Shown here: one piece after another, positions 10,823 through 22,596 of the stretch
Layout: each line of letters starts with the position of its first letter
How positions within the stretch are numbered: the first letter of the stretch is position 1
From: Zingiber officinale
Taxonomy: Eukaryota; Streptophyta; Magnoliopsida; Zingiberales; Zingiberaceae
Direction: 5' to 3'
DNA length: 64,000 nt
NCBI RefSeq assembly: GCF_018446385.1
Contig: NC_055986.1
Coordinates: 80,313,659-80,377,658, forward strand
Position numbers and translations under genes: made by a program
Notes under the pieces: model-generated
The model's database searches: none
What the model was told of the DNA's origin: nothing
The model's input: only the letters and a program-made list of their open reading frames with translations

Positions 10823-13773
10823 TGTAACGACCCAATTTTCCCTATTTCAAGTTCCAAATGTCCATAAAAATATTTGGAAATGCTTTTAAAATATTCTAGA
10901 GATTTTTAGAAATTTTTAGAGTATTTTTATGCAATTTTTGGAGGTCGTTTAGTATGGTTACAAAAAGAAAGAAGTTTAAGCAAAAAGTGTTGGAGAAGAG
11001 GTTCGAACCCGCGACCTCGGGTCGGACCAAACCAAGCCAAACCGGCTTGACCAGCTGGGATAAGAGATTTATGTTAATCTCAAATAGAGTTAAATAAGGT
11101 TATAGTATAGTTGAGTTATATCCGATTACTTATAAAAGGAAATAAGTTTTGGGATTTTAGAAAACCTAACATTTTCTCCCGAAATCTTTTTCTCCTTCTC
11201 CCTCGCGACGGCGCCCTCTCCCTCGGCGGAAACGAAGAAGAAGCTAGGTTTTTGGGTCTCCGGCGCCGGCGAAGCTTTCTTCCGGCCAGCCCTCACCCGT
11301 GGGTGGTCATCCCGACAGAGAAGAGCTCGCGGGCACAAGAAGAAGCCAGAAAATCTGCAAACCCGAGCCCTCCGAAAACCCTAAGAGCCTTCTCCTTCCT
11401 CCTCCTCGGTTGTAAGTCCAAGAACCGGCTGTAAGTACTACTCACCTGCGGTAGGAGTTGCTCCGAATCTTTGGATTTCGTTTTCTTATTTTCGGATTGA
11501 ATTTCTCCTTGATTTGAATCTGCCGTGAGTTTCCCTATTGGATGATTTCTGCGGTGAGTCTTGGATAAGTAGTTCTTCTTGTTTCCGAAGCTTGCATGAG
11601 TTTCCTTGCTTTCTCTACTTTCGGATTATATGTACAGCCGGTTGGTTGTGTTTGCTGCTATGAATCAAAGAAGAAAGAAGGGATTTCGGTTGGAATAGGT
11701 TTCCATGGGTTTGGCAAGTAGTTAGGCTTCTTAATTCTGATAATAAGTAAGCTTGATTTATTAGGTTTCAATTCAGCAAGCTTTGTTCCTTAGTTTTGGA
11801 TTTTTGTTTTCCCTTGCTGTGTTAAGGCTTGCTGTACCGAGCTTGATCAATTAGGGCTGTAGTGCCATTTTTCTTTATGATCCGGGTCTTTGCTAAGGAT
11901 GTAGTATTTCATGATCTATGATTCTGTGTACTAGATGTTAGCTTACAGTAGTATAGTAGCCAAATTCTAGTGTGTGGTTCCTTAACAGTAGCTTTTAATT
12001 GTTATTACTGTGTGTGTACAACCTTTAAGTGCCATTATTAGAACACAGTAGCTTCTATTTGATTCCATGTGCCCGAGTATAGCCTTCAATGCTATTAGTG
12101 GAACATAGGTAGCTTTTATTTGCTTTATTTTATAGCATGTTTAGGAAGTTCAAATTAGCATTCTATGCCCAGTTTTTACAGCATGTTTAGAAGTATTAAA
12201 GTAGCATTCTTTGCCTAGTTTTACAGCATGTTTAGAAGCATTCAAGTAACATTCTATGCCTGTTTTTACAGCATGCTTAGAAGTATTAAAGTAGCATTCT
12301 TTGCCTATTTTTATAGCATGTTTAGAAGCACTAAAGTAGCATTCTATGCCATGTTTTTATAGCATGATTAGTAAGTCCAGATGTGCTTTCTTTTCCTTTA
12401 TTTTATAGCATGTTTAGAAAGTCCAGATTTGCTTTCCTTTGCTCTATTTTATAACAGGCTTAGGGAGTTCAGATTTGTTTTCCTTTGTGTTATTTTTGTA
12501 TAGCATGCTTGGTTAGTTGTAATCCTATACTTGTTAGATATATATCTAAAGGATTCTAATAAGCTCTAGTAAAGGATTATGAGAAGTATGAGTAAAGAAA
12601 AAGACCAAGGTCTAATTAAAAAAAAAGATAACAAGTAAGTAAAGCAAGAGGCTAGTACCCGACATCCAAGAGCTTGTCGTTAAACAAATCCAGGTGACCA
12701 TTTCCGAGGTCTTGGCCCTGGTAGACCGAGGTCTGCTCTTTTAGGATTGGTGGCTCGCAACCCCAACCTATTAGGGAACGCGCATGAGTTGGTACTAGGC
12801 CTGGGCCCAAGAAAAGAAAACCAAAGTAAAGAAGTAAAGAAAGAAAGAAAAGTAAAGAAGTAAAGAAAGAAAGAAAAGTAAAGAAGTAAAGGAAGAAAGA
12901 AAAGAAAAGTTAAGTAAGAAGGAAGAAAGAAAGAAGAAGAAAGTAAAAGATAGAAATTAAAAGATTAATTTCTAACACAAGGATATAAGAAATGAGATAA
13001 GTTCCAAGCTTAGAATAAATAAGAATGGTTAGTTTCTTTGATTCTAAGTTTACATTGTTAGTTTCTTGTTATCCTGCTTGATACTGAGTATGATTTGTAT
13101 TCCGTTCATTTTCTGTATACCATGAGCACATGCAGATAGCTTTATTATTTCAGTTTCAGCACTTATGCATTTCATTTATGCATTTCGAGTTTTGTGAGAT
13201 AGATTAGTACTTACTAAGCGTTTTCGCTTATAGATACTTTTCTTTTTCCTCCTACTGCAGATAAAGGAAAAGCTAAGATATGAAAGGGAGGCGACAGGAT
13301 GGTGGTGGTGATGAAGGTGTGTGATGTCTGGACTGTGGAGAGATCCATAATTAGCTGACAACACTGTTAAGATTGTCTGTTTAATTCTTTTAGATTTCTT
13401 TAAGTGTTATTTTGAGTTGAGACTGTATTTAAGTTTATTCCGCACTTGTAAGTAGTTCACTTGTATTATTGGTGGAGTGATGTAGTTGGTTGCTTTGCTA
13501 GAGTAGTTTCTTTCTTTTACTGTTGATTTATTACTGCGTGGTTGTGAATAAAATGTGTTCCAGCCGCCTGTGGCTGCGTATATATTGTTTGTATTATGGA
13601 TTTGGTCACCGGTACAGGGGAGACTCTGCCGAAATTTTTCGGTAGGAATTCCTCTGGGCCGTGATAAATCTAAGTGTCGCTAATAATAGCATAAGTGACA
13701 CTAGTAAGTAGAGTAGTAGTTAAGTAATGGCCATCCTTAGAGAGTAGTAGTAGTAAGAAGGGTGGTTGTTACA
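10823..13773 (+). repeat. 3' LTR of the Tekay element
   Basis: Nearly identical to 4053-6997. Visible differences include TTTCCCTATT against TTTCCTTATT at the start, GCAATTTTTGG against GTAATTTTTGA, and a rearranged GA-rich tract around 12820-12910. It ends GTTACA at 13773, followed by the duplicated CCTGA. Confidence 0.94.
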
Positions 13774-15465
13774 CCTGAGCTAAAGAGGTTCAAGACCCGA
13801 CCGGACTATCTTCAAGCTGCCAATATGCTAGCCGGTCTGAAGTTCGACATCAACAAGTTCTTACCTGAAGGGGTGATGTACATATTCGGCCTGAGTTTGA
13901 TTCGGACTCCCCTCCTGAGCAACATCGGTAAGAATTTTACTTGTGCATTCGCCTTGATTGCTAACTGATTTTCTCCTTTTTCATTTGCACTGGACATTGT
14001 CATGGAGTCCGTGATGGCCGGGATTTTGAAAAGGAAAGCGGCGGCGCTCGAGGCCGCAGCTTCCAAGGAGATGGAGCAACTGGGCATTGCTCCGGTCGGC
14101 TCACACGAAGGGGAGAGCGAGACCCATGAGGAGTCGGCCGCTCAGGCTTCTCTCCCGGAGCCGGCGGTTGGCATAACTTCTAGCTGAGGGCCTTCCATCC
14201 GGGAGGAAGGCTCCGCTCAGGAGGAAGAGCGCCCTCTCCAACAAAAGAGGCGCCGAACGAAGACACCACTTCGATCGGCCACTTCCGCGGTCTAGCCGTC
14301 TGAATGGACCACCGCCGACTCTCGCGGCAAAGCCCCAGAGGTGGAGGTGATCTCGTCCGATCGGACCCCATCCCAACTGGACGCGTCCGCGGGCCCCCTC
14401 GAGGCCATACCTGTCAGCGCCCTTCCGCCCTCTTCCCGCCGAGTCCAACGCTCGGCTATTTTATCCCAGTTTTCTGCACCGGCCTCTGATCCTTCCCCAG
14501 CTTCCGCTCAGACGACTCCCGGTCGACACCGTACCATCAGGGTCTCCCTGCATCTCTCCACCGAAGAGTTGTTGCCCGAGTCCGATCAGCCAACCGCGCC
14601 TAAGCACATGATCACCCTGAAGGGGCCCCTAGCCGAGATGTGGGCCGACGCTCCGGCACGTGTCGCGATGATTCCACTCGGCAATCTGGCCAGCAGCCAT
14701 ATGCAGCAGGACACTGGGGTAAGTGTGTTTTCTTCCGAAGTTTTTTATGCCATAATTCCGATCGGCTATTAACATTCCTATTCATGCCAGAGATGGGTAG
14801 AGGAGATCGCTGTCTCCAATCGTCTGGCCATGGTGGACGAAGAGTTAAAGAGGCTGAAGGCTTCGGGCGACGCACCCTCCCAGGGTCCTTCATACGCCGA
14901 GCTGCAGAAAGAGCTCAAGAAGACCCAAGATCTGTTGGCGGCTGAGCAAATGAAGACGGCCGACCAGGCCCATACTCTGGCCGAACTCGAACGACAGGTC
15001 AAATCACGGGACCACAAAATAAGTCTGGCGACCGATCGGAAGAACACGGCTATCGCCGATCTGGAGAAGAAAAACGTCGAGGCCCGGGGCCTGGAGCAAC
15101 GAGTTAAGGAGCTGATGGAGCAGCTGGACGGCGAGAAGGCGAGCCGCTCGGGTGAAGCCATTAAACATAAGGACGAGCTGAAGAAATTACAGGAGGCTCT
15201 CGAAGCTTCCCAAGCCGCCTTCAAGGAATATCAGGAGGCTGAGTCCGGCAGAGTCGCAGCCCTGAGGCTGAAGCACATCCGCTCGATCAAATTTTCAGAA
15301 AAAGTATACGAGCGGATGTATACTGCTTTTGAGCTTGCCATCACCGCCACGACGGACTATCTGAAGTCCAAGGGTCAGCTCCCTGACCCCGCCAGCATCC
15401 CGGCTCAAGACTATGCGGCGCTCCTTAGCAACATCCCTAAAGACCTTTATGATTTTCTGGAATAG
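13774..15465 (+). pseudogene. Antisense extra ORF of the Tat element, middle and coiled-coil C-terminal part
   Basis: It continues the ORF interrupted at 4052 (PELKRFKTRPDYLQAANMLAG). Two introns are visible. One starts at a GTAAG near 13928 with an unclear acceptor near 14000. The other is clean: donor GTAAGT at 14719, acceptor CATGCCAG ending 14790, phase 0, 72 bp. After it the frame runs open to TAG at 15463-15465. Residues from 14830 on are rich in K, E, L, Q and A in heptad-like spacing (LERQVKSRDHKISLA, LEQRVKELMEQLDGEKA), so a long coiled coil is likely. The middle is Ser/Pro-rich with an RRRTK basic patch and has a stop in the 14188-14295 stretch. Spliced, antisense genes of this kind are rare in LTR elements. 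Confidence 0.75.
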
Positions 15466-15740
15466 AAGTCTTTATGTAATTCGGTCGTTCGGCCAAAAAC
15501 TTCCTTTTTTGTAATTCGGCTGCTCGGCCTTGATTTCTCTAATTTCAATGAAAAATTTTATCTTTGTGCAACTTCGCTTTTACTTTGCATGCTTGTGGGT
15601 GATTGGTCGGAGCCTATGACACACAACTCGGCCAACTAGGCCTCCCGAACGGGCGTAGGTGCATACGACTCGTGGCATACGACTTGTCACTACTTTCCCT
15701 TGTCGCTTATCTTCAAGCGTCTTTCGTTCTGGCCGGAGGG
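15466..15740. other. 3' flank of the antisense ORF
   Basis: An AT-rich stretch with an AATGAA motif at about 15547 that could be a poly(A) signal for the antisense gene. It then turns into GC-rich sequence leading into the 65-bp repeats. No ORF of note. Confidence 0.4.
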
Positions 15741-16455
15741 TTTATAGTCGCCGGTCCGACTCTCGATATTTAACGTTGGAGCTCGACGGTCTTCCGGCCG
15801 GGGGGTTTATAGTCGCCGGTCCGACTCTCGATATTTAACGTTGGAGCTCGACGGTCTTCCGGCCGGGGGGTTTATAGTCGCCGGTCCGACTCTCGATATT
15901 TAACGTTGGAGCTCGACGGTCTTCCGGCCGGGGGGTTTATAGTCGCCGGTCCGACTCTCGATATTTAACGTCGGAGCTCGACGGTCTTCCGGCCGGGGGG
16001 TTTATAGTCGTTGGTCCGACTCTCGATATTTAACGTCGGAGCTCGACGGTCTTCCAGCCGGGGGGTTAATAGTCGTCAATCCGACTCTCGATATTTAACG
16101 TCAGAGCTCGACGGTCTTCCGGCCGGAGGGTTTATAGTCGCCGGTCCGACTCTCGATATTTAACGTCAGAGCTCGACGGTCTTCCGGTCGGAGGGTTTAT
16201 AGTCGCCGGTCTGACTCTCGATATTTAACGTCAGAGCTCGACGGTCTTCCGGCCGGGAGGTTTATAGTCGCCGGTCCGACTCTCGATATTTAACGTCGGA
16301 GCTCGACGGACTTCCGGCCGGGGGGTTTATAGTCGTTGGTCCGACTCTCGATATTTAACGTCGGAGCTCGACGGTCTTCCGGTGGGGGGGTTTATAGTCG
16401 CCGGTCCGACTCTCGATATTTAACGTCAGAGCTCGACGGTCTTCCGATTCGGCTG
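15741..16455. repeat. Tandem array of eleven 65-bp units
   Basis: Unit starts (TTTATAGTCG) fall at 15741, 15806, 15871, 15936, 16001, 16066, 16131, 16196, 16261, 16326 and 16391, an exact 65-bp step. Units differ by a few substitutions (GTTGG/GTCGG/GTCAG). The array lies between the stop of the antisense ORF (15465) and the stop of pol (16559), where the two genes converge. It may act as a shared 3' region; that role is inference. Confidence 0.97.
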
Positions 16456-16558
16456 ACGATGCCCTATACTTGCGCTAATTTTCCGATTTTTTTACTCTTC
16501 CATTTCAAGTATATAGCCGAACGGAAAGAATACAACATACATTACATTAGCGCACCTT

Positions 16559-19500
16559 TCACCCCGCCCGGTAAGGCTGGAGGTGGTTCGTGCTCCATGG
16601 TCGATCCAGCTGCCGTCCGTCTTCATCCTCCAAATAATAGGCGCTCGAGCGGAGCTTTTCGATGACTTTGAAGGGGTCCGCCCAAGGAGCCTCCATCTTG
16701 CCAACGTCCCCGACCGGCTTTACTTTCTTCCACACTAGGTCGCCGACTTGGAATGCTCTAGGGATCACGCGCCTATTGTAGTTCTGCTTCATTCTCTGCC
16801 GGTACGCCATCAGCCGGACGGACGCCTTGGCTCGCTCTTCGTCGATCAAGTCCAACTCCATCTTCCTCCGCTCGGCATTGTCATCATCATAGTTCTGGAC
16901 CCGGACGGACTCTACTCCGACTTCAACTGGAATAACTGCTTCACCACCGTACACTAAATGGAATGGTGTGACGCCCGTTCCCTCCTTTAGGGTCGTGCGG
17001 ATAGCCCATAGGACGCCCGACAACTCGTCCACCCAGTTTCCTCCCATATGGTCGAGCCGAACCCGAAGAATGCGAAGAATCTCCCGGTTGGCTACTTCGA
17101 CTTGACCATTGCTCTGGGGATACGCCACAGAAGTAAAGTGTTGTTCGATGCCATAAATTTTGCACCATTCTTCGAGTTACTTCCCGACGAACTGTCGCCC
17201 ATTATCAGATATGAGCCGGCGAGGAATGCCGAACCGACAGATTATATGCTGCCAGATAAACCTTTTGACCATTTGCTCGGTGATCTTGGCTAGTGGCTCA
17301 GCCTCCACCCATTTGGAAAAGTAGTCGACCGCCACTAGAAGAAACTTCCGCTGATCGGTCGCCATAGGGAATGGACCTACGATATCCATTCCCCACTGAT
17401 CGAACGAACAGGACACTGTAGATGCTTTCATCTCCTCCACCGGTCGGTGGGAGACGTTGTGGTACTTCTGGCAGGAGAGGCACGTCGCGACGGTCCGAGC
17501 GGCGTCTTCTTGTAGGGTTGGCCAAAAGTACCCAGTTAGCAGGATCTTCCTAGCCAGCGATCGCCCGCCCGGATGTCCTCCACACGATCCTTGGTGCACT
17601 TCCTGGAGGATATACTCCGCGTCCTCCGAGCTCACACACTTCAAAAGTGGGCGGGAGAAAGCCTTCTTGTAGAGTTGGTCTCCAACGAGTGTGAACCGAC
17701 CGGCTCTCCTCCTCAATAGCTGGGCTTCCTCCCGATCGGACGATGTCGCACCCGAGCGCAGAAACTCCATGATGGCTGTCCTCCAATCGTTCGGGAATGC
17801 GAGGCCCTCCATCCGGTCAATGTGCGCCACCAAGGATACTTGCTCAATTGGCTGCTGGATGACGAACGGTGATATTGAACTTGCAAGCTTGGCTAACTCA
17901 TCTGCTGCCTGGTTCTCTGCTCGGGGTATCTTCTGGATAATGACTTCTCTGAAGTGGGTCTTGAGCTTTTCGAAGGCCTTAGCGTAGAGCTTGAGCCGAG
18001 CGTTGTTAATCTCAAAAGTGCCCGAGAGCTGTTGGGCGGCCAGCTGAGAGTCTGAATGGAGTGTCACCCGACCGGCTCCTACATGCCGGGCTGCCTGCAA
18101 GCCGGCTATGAGGGCCTCATACTCCGCTTCATTATTTGTGGCTTTGTAGTCCAGCCGGACGGATAGGTGCATTCGTTCTTCTTGCGGATAGAGTAATAGC
18201 ACCCCAATCCCTCTCCCGAGCCGAGTGGATGATCCATCCACAAATATTTTCCACATAGCTTCGGGTTCGGGATTTTGCACTTCGGTAACAAAATCTGCTA
18301 AGGACTGCGCCTTTATTGCCGAACGGGGTTGATACTGAATGTCAAATTCACTCAACTCCGTTGTCCATTTGATGAGCCGTCCGGATGCTTCTGGGTTCAG
18401 CAGCACTCTTCCCAATGGGCTATTTGTCCGGACGATGATTGTATGTGCTAGGAAATAAGGACGAAGTCTCCGAGCGGCGAGGACCAAAGCAAAAGCCAGC
18501 TTCTCGAGCCCAGTGTAGCGAGATTCAGCATCTTTTAGAATATGGCTCAAGAAGTACACGAGTTGTTCTTCACCGCTCGTCCTCACTAATGCTGAGCCTA
18601 CTGCCTGCTCGGTTGAAGATAAATAAATACAGAGTGGCTCACCTACAGCTGACTTGGCTAGCACGGGCAAGGAGTTCAGGTATGTCTTCAGCTCCTCAAA
18701 CGCCTGATCGCATTCCTCGTCCCAATGAAACTTAGTAGCTTTGCGTAGGATCTTGAAAAAAGGGAGACTCTGGTCGGCAGTCTTAGAGATGAATCTTGAC
18801 AATGCAGTTATCCGCCCGGTCAGGCGCTGTACTTCCCTCAGATTTCTTGGGGGCGGCATATCTTGCAACGTTTTTACCTTGTTGGGATTTGCCTCTATGT
18901 CCCAATCGGTCACTATACAGCCCAAGAAACGCCCGCCTTTTGTTCCGAACAAACATTTCTGAGGGTTCAGCTTGACTCCATACTTCCTCAGCGTTTGGAA
19001 GGTCTCCTCCATGTCCGTAAAAAGATCAGCCGCTCGGACGGACTTGATGAGAATATCATCCACGTACACTTCTAAATTGCGTCCGATCTGCTCCTTAAAT
19101 ACTTTGTTCATCAAGCGCTGGTAGGTCGCTCCTGCGTTCTTCAGTCCGAACGACATTACGTTATAACAGTAAGTGTCGTCGGCTGTGACGAAGCTGACCT
19201 TCTCTTGATCTTCTCCGGCGAGCGGCACCTGATGGTAGCCCTGATAGGCGTCTAGCATGCATATCAGCTCGCACCCAGCTGTGGAGTCCACCAGTTGATC
19301 AATCCGGGGCAGAGGGTAGAAATCCTAAGGGCATGCTTTGTTGAGATCCCGGAAATTGATGTAAACCCTCCACTTGTTGCCCGGCTTGGAGACTAGCACT
19401 ACATTCGCGAGCCAGCTCGGGAACTGGACCTCCCTTATATGGCCGGCCTCCAGGAGCTTCTCGACCTCCGCTCGGATGATGGCGTTTTGTTCAGCGCTAA

Positions 19501-19981
19501 AGTCCCTCTTCCTTTGCTTCACCGACCGAGCGTTTGGTCGGATGTGAAGCTCATGCTGTGCTATACCTGGCGAAATTCCCGGCAGCTCATGCGTCGACCA
19601 AACGAAGATGTCACAGTTTCTCTGGACACATTTGATCACCTCCTTTTTCTGGTTTACCTCCAGATCGACCGCAATGTATGTGGTGGCCTCCGGTCGGGTC
19701 GGGTGGATCTGCACCTCCTCTTTCTCTTCATAAACCAAAGAGGGTGGTTTTTCGGTTATGGCGTTCACCTCGATCCGGGGCATCTTTTGCGCGGAATTAG
19801 CTTCAGCTCGAACCATTTCGACGTAGCATCGCTGAGCCGCCAGCTGGTCTCCTCGTACTTCTCCAACTTTATCTTCAATCGGGAACTTAATTTTCTGGTA
19901 GAAAGTAGAGACGACCGCTCGGAACTCACTGAGCGCCGGTCGCCCCAGGATAACATTGTATGCTGAGGGTGAGTCGACCAC
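16559..19981 (-). pseudogene. Tat pol: RT, RNase H, archaeal-like RNase H and integrase
   Basis: One minus-strand frame from 19981 to 16559 with two nonsense codons: TAG at 19325-19327 (after KWRVYINFRDLNKACP) and TAA at 17177-17179 (after ISDNGRQFVGK). Order: protease-RT linker (NVILGRPALSEFRAVVS), RT with LDAYQGYHQ, MSFGLKNAGATYQ and catalytic YVDDILIKS, and the first RNase H region, somewhat degenerate. Then comes a second RNase H with FVDGSSTRLGRGIGV, NNEAEYEALIAGL, LHSDSQL and ENQAADELAKLA, the extra domain known from Tat elements. Integrase has an HxnH/CxxC head (CLSCQ) and the triad in GMDIVGP, SDNGRQF and NGQVEVANRE, so all three acidic residues are present. Only the two stops disable this part. 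Confidence 0.94.
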
Positions 19982-20673
19982 GACAAAGTTGGCAGTCCGC
20001 GTCCTTCTGAGCCGCTCTTCTCCCAGTGAAATAGCCAGCCGGACTTGTCGACCGGTAGAACTTCATTGCCCGTAAACCCGTAGAGGGGGGTTGCCATGGG
20101 CAGCAACTCGGCTCGATCAATTTGCAGTTGGTCGAAAGTATTTTTAAATATAATGTTGACCGAGCTGCCTGTATCGATGAAAATGTGGTAAATAGTATAG
20201 TTAGCTATTACCGCTTTGATGATGAGGGCGTCGTCATGTGGTACTTCGACTCCCTCAAGGTCCCTGGGCCCGAAGCTGATTTCGGGCCCGCTAGCCCGTT
20301 CTTGACTGTAGCCGACTGCATGGATCTCGAGCTGCCTGACACTCGCCTTCCTTGCTCCGTTGGAGTCACCTCCGGTCGGTCCGCCTGCTATGATGTTGAT
20401 TTCGCCCCGGGACGTGTTGCTTCTATTTTCTTCCTCCCGTGCTGACGGCCTAGGCTGCTCCTTAGATACCCGTGGATCATCCTCGTGCCCCTGAGGATGA
20501 TACCGCTCGGGAGACTTTCTGGATATCTGCCGACCGGCTTCATGGTGTCGCTGTCGCCTGTCGGATGATGGCGATCGACAGTGACCACTCCGGGGAGCGG
20601 GGTGGGCGATTAGGGGAAGGCTTCGGCAATCTCGTGTGTTATGTGTGTCGGTCCGGTGGAACGAGCAAAACAT
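19765..20673 (-). pseudogene. Tat gag C-terminus and protease
   Basis: It begins with a zinc-binding knuckle of the variant type CxxHxxxxHxxxxC (CSFHRTDTHNTRDC), followed by an Arg/Ser-rich stretch. The retroviral-type aspartic protease follows, with active-site DTGSSVNIIF (residues about 178-187) and a family-typical downstream block (PLYGFTGNEVLPV). After that block the frame shifts: the continuation (SPSAYNVILGRPAL) is found in the frame used by pol from 19981. The upstream gag core is in a different frame as well, so two frameshifts separate gag, protease and RT. Confidence 0.88.
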
Positions 20674-20819
20674 GGGGGTCCATACCTTCTTTTTTGGTTT
20701 GGGCTGCTCGGTGGCTACCTCTTGGATGGCGTGGGACCTTGCGTGATGAGGGCGGGCTGCTTCGGTTCGCGGTCCTCTGGGCGGCTGGTGGCCAGTGAGC
20801 GGCTTCCGCTCGGCAGGGG

Positions 20820-21755
20820 CTAGCCGCTCAGTTGGAGCTTCTTTTCTTCGGGCCGCCTGGCATCCTCCATATTAATGTACTCATTGGCCCGGTGTAGCAT
20901 ATGATCATAGTCTCGGGGCGGCTTTCGAATAAGTGAACGGAAGAAGTCATCGTCCATAAGGCCTTGCGTGAACGCATTCATCATTGTTTTTGAGGTGGCC
21001 GTTGGAATATCCATGGCCACCCGGTTGAATCGTTGGATGTAAGCTCGGAGCGACTCCCTGGGCTCTTGCTTGATGGCAAATAGACTGACACTGGTCTTCT
21101 GGTAACGCCGACTGCTCGTAAAATGATGGAGAAAAGCGATGCGGAATTCTTTAAAACTGGTGATGGATCCGTCCGGCAGCCTCCGGAACCATCGTTGTGC
21201 CGATCCCGAGAGGGTGGTAAGGAACACCCGACATTTCACTCCATCTGTGTATCGATGTAGTGTAGCTGTGTTGTCGAACTTACCTAGATGGTCATCCGGG
21301 TCGGTGGTTCCGTTGTATTCCCCGATCGACGGGGGCACATAATGCTTTGGCAGAGGGTCCCGCAGGATGGTCTCTGAAAACTGTCGGTTGATCCGCTCGG
21401 GGGAGGCGTCCGTTCGGGGAGCCTTGCCTTTTCTGTAGTCTCGCCTGGGCGCCTCGTCGGATGAAGATCCTCGATCAAGGTTAGCTAGTGCGACATCAGG
21501 AGGCGTACAGAATAGGGCCCGATGAAATGGAATCGGGGCAGGCGGTGCTTCTCCTTGGACGCCGATCGGATCCTTATCTCAGCCCCATGCTGCTGCCGCT
21601 CGGCCTCCTGACGCTGACGTCGCTTGTTGCTCTAGTCGTTCGGCTTGCGCCTTCTGTTTCTGTTGCTCCACGAGCTTAGCTGCTCTTGCCTCAATTAGAG
21701 CGTCGAGCTCCTCCTGGGAGAGCATCACGGTGTGAGGTCGTCCAGCTTCGTCCAT
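20820..21755 (-). pseudogene. Tat gag, N-terminus and capsid core
   Basis: The likely start is the ATG at 21755 (MDEAGRPHTVMLSQEEL), 45 bp after the 5' LTR. The frame meets a TGA at 21579-21581, then stays in phase through a proline-rich linker into the capsid core from 21338. Core landmarks (PF03732 retrotransposon gag type) are YNGTTDPDDHL, SGSAQRWFRRLP, ITSFKEFRIAFLHHF and ESLRAYIQRFNRVA. It ends in a TAG at 20820. Gag would form the virus-like particle. The nonsense codon and the later frameshift leave no full product. Confidence 0.9.
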
Positions 21756-21779
21756 CTTTTCCGCTCGGATACAGGTGCG

Positions 21780-21797
21780 TTCCCACAGACGGTGCTA
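21780..21797 (-). promoter_or_regulatory. Primer binding site of the Tat element
   Basis: On the minus strand TAGCACCGTCTGTGGGAA begins four bases after the LTR end. The CCGTCTGTGGGAA core is shared by Tat-lineage elements. The exact tRNA cannot be assigned here. Confidence 0.8.
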
Positions 21798-21800
21798 ATT

Positions 21801-22596
21801 TGATCCTGTCCGAACGCTGAGTCGATGGACGCTGGGGACGTGGCGCTCTCCGCTGTCTTCGACTGGCTGCACGAATCTCCGACGAACCTGCAAGGAAGTT
21901 GAGCCAGAAAGGGGTTCCCGGCGACGACCCTCCGATGCTCAAGTCAGGCAAGAGAAAAACAATGAAGTGGCTCCAAAGATGAGAGATCTCGTACCTCCGG
22001 TGAAGTTTGTGGGCTCTTATATAGAGCTCTAGGGAGGCTTGTGCACACCTGTCGAGGCGTACACGTGTCCTTTACCATACCTCAGTATGGGCTTACCAGA
22101 GGATCATGCCTGACACCATATTGCTACAGTCCGAGTACCTCTCTGATGGGATAGTAGAACCTTCCGTCGTATGATTCTGCGTATGGCTTGGTCGTCGAAC
22201 ATGCCTGTTGTCAGAAGATGTTCCCCTATGTCCCCTTGTCCTTTTCTCTTTTTTCCCTGAGCAGAGCGTCTATCCGCTCGACAAGCATTGGTCCGACCGG
22301 GCGTAGGTATCGGTCCGACCGGAAAGATTTCACTCCATTGCGTGCTCGGCTGAGACTGTTCATTCACAGCATTGCTGCTTTACGCCTCGGCCGAGCGGGC
22401 TACCCGCTCGGCCCGGCGACCCTGTTCACCATGAGCGTCGGAAACCCGACTCCCAGTCGGGTTGTCTTTGATTCCGCCCGGACCCGTTCGGCCGATCGAC
22501 CGATCGGCCAGACCTTAGGTTGACCATTTTGCCCTTTGACCTCCACGTGGCGTTGACTCCCCTCAAAGGGGGTCCTCCGTCCTTACCGCCGGATCA
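21801..22596 (-). repeat. 5' LTR of the Tat element (796 bp)
   Basis: Same length and ends as 2065-2860. On the minus strand it is followed by the primer site and gag, so it is the 5' copy. Its right edge is followed by the duplicated GAACT. Confidence 0.95.
22017..22026 (-). promoter_or_regulatory. TATA box of the Tat 5' LTR
   Basis: On the minus strand CTCTATATAAGAG lies inside the LTR and would drive gag-pol. The same site is in the 3' copy at 2281-2290. Confidence 0.65.

Larger units (their letters stand above)
4053..13773 (+). mobile_element. Ty3/gypsy chromovirus, Tekay/Del type, nested in the Tat element
   Basis: Its 2945-bp and 2951-bp LTRs both start TGTAACGACCC and end GTTACA. The 5-bp duplication CCTGA (4048-4052 and 13774-13778) is perfect. 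A tRNA-iMet primer site follows the 5' LTR and a chromodomain-type integrase tail precedes the 3' LTR. By eye the LTRs differ at only about a dozen sites plus length changes in a GA-rich tract, so the insertion looks recent. Nevertheless the internal region is heavily broken: gag is truncated, the protease is mostly missing, and pol has stops and frameshifts. It was probably mobilised by proteins of another copy. Confidence 0.95.
2065..22596 (-). mobile_element. Ty3/gypsy retrotransposon, Tat/Retand lineage, with antisense ORF
   Basis: Two 796-bp LTRs with TGATCC...GGATCA ends bracket the element, with a perfect GAACT duplication. Coding order on the minus strand is gag, protease, reverse transcriptase, RNase H, second (archaeal-like) RNase H, integrase. 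The second RNase H and the primer site (TAGCACCGTCTGTGGGAA) are typical of the Tat branch. Between pol and the 3' LTR lies an extra gene on the opposite strand. The 9.7-kb Tekay element at 4053-13773 is a later insertion, so the original length was about 10.8 kb. LTRs differ by a few percent by eye, more than the Tekay pair, which fits the nesting order. Stops in gag and pol make it non-functional. Confidence 0.95.

Noticed and set aside
15741-16455. Regular 65-bp repeats resembling a CRISPR array
   Set aside because: Units are contiguous with no unique spacers, and the context is a plant retrotransposon; they are ordinary tandem repeats.
19439-19966. Long plus-strand ORF opposite Tat pol
   Set aside because: Antisense shadow of pol; the minus frame carries the RT and protease-linker motifs. 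The same applies to plus-strand ORFs at 20122-20798 and 17457-18962.
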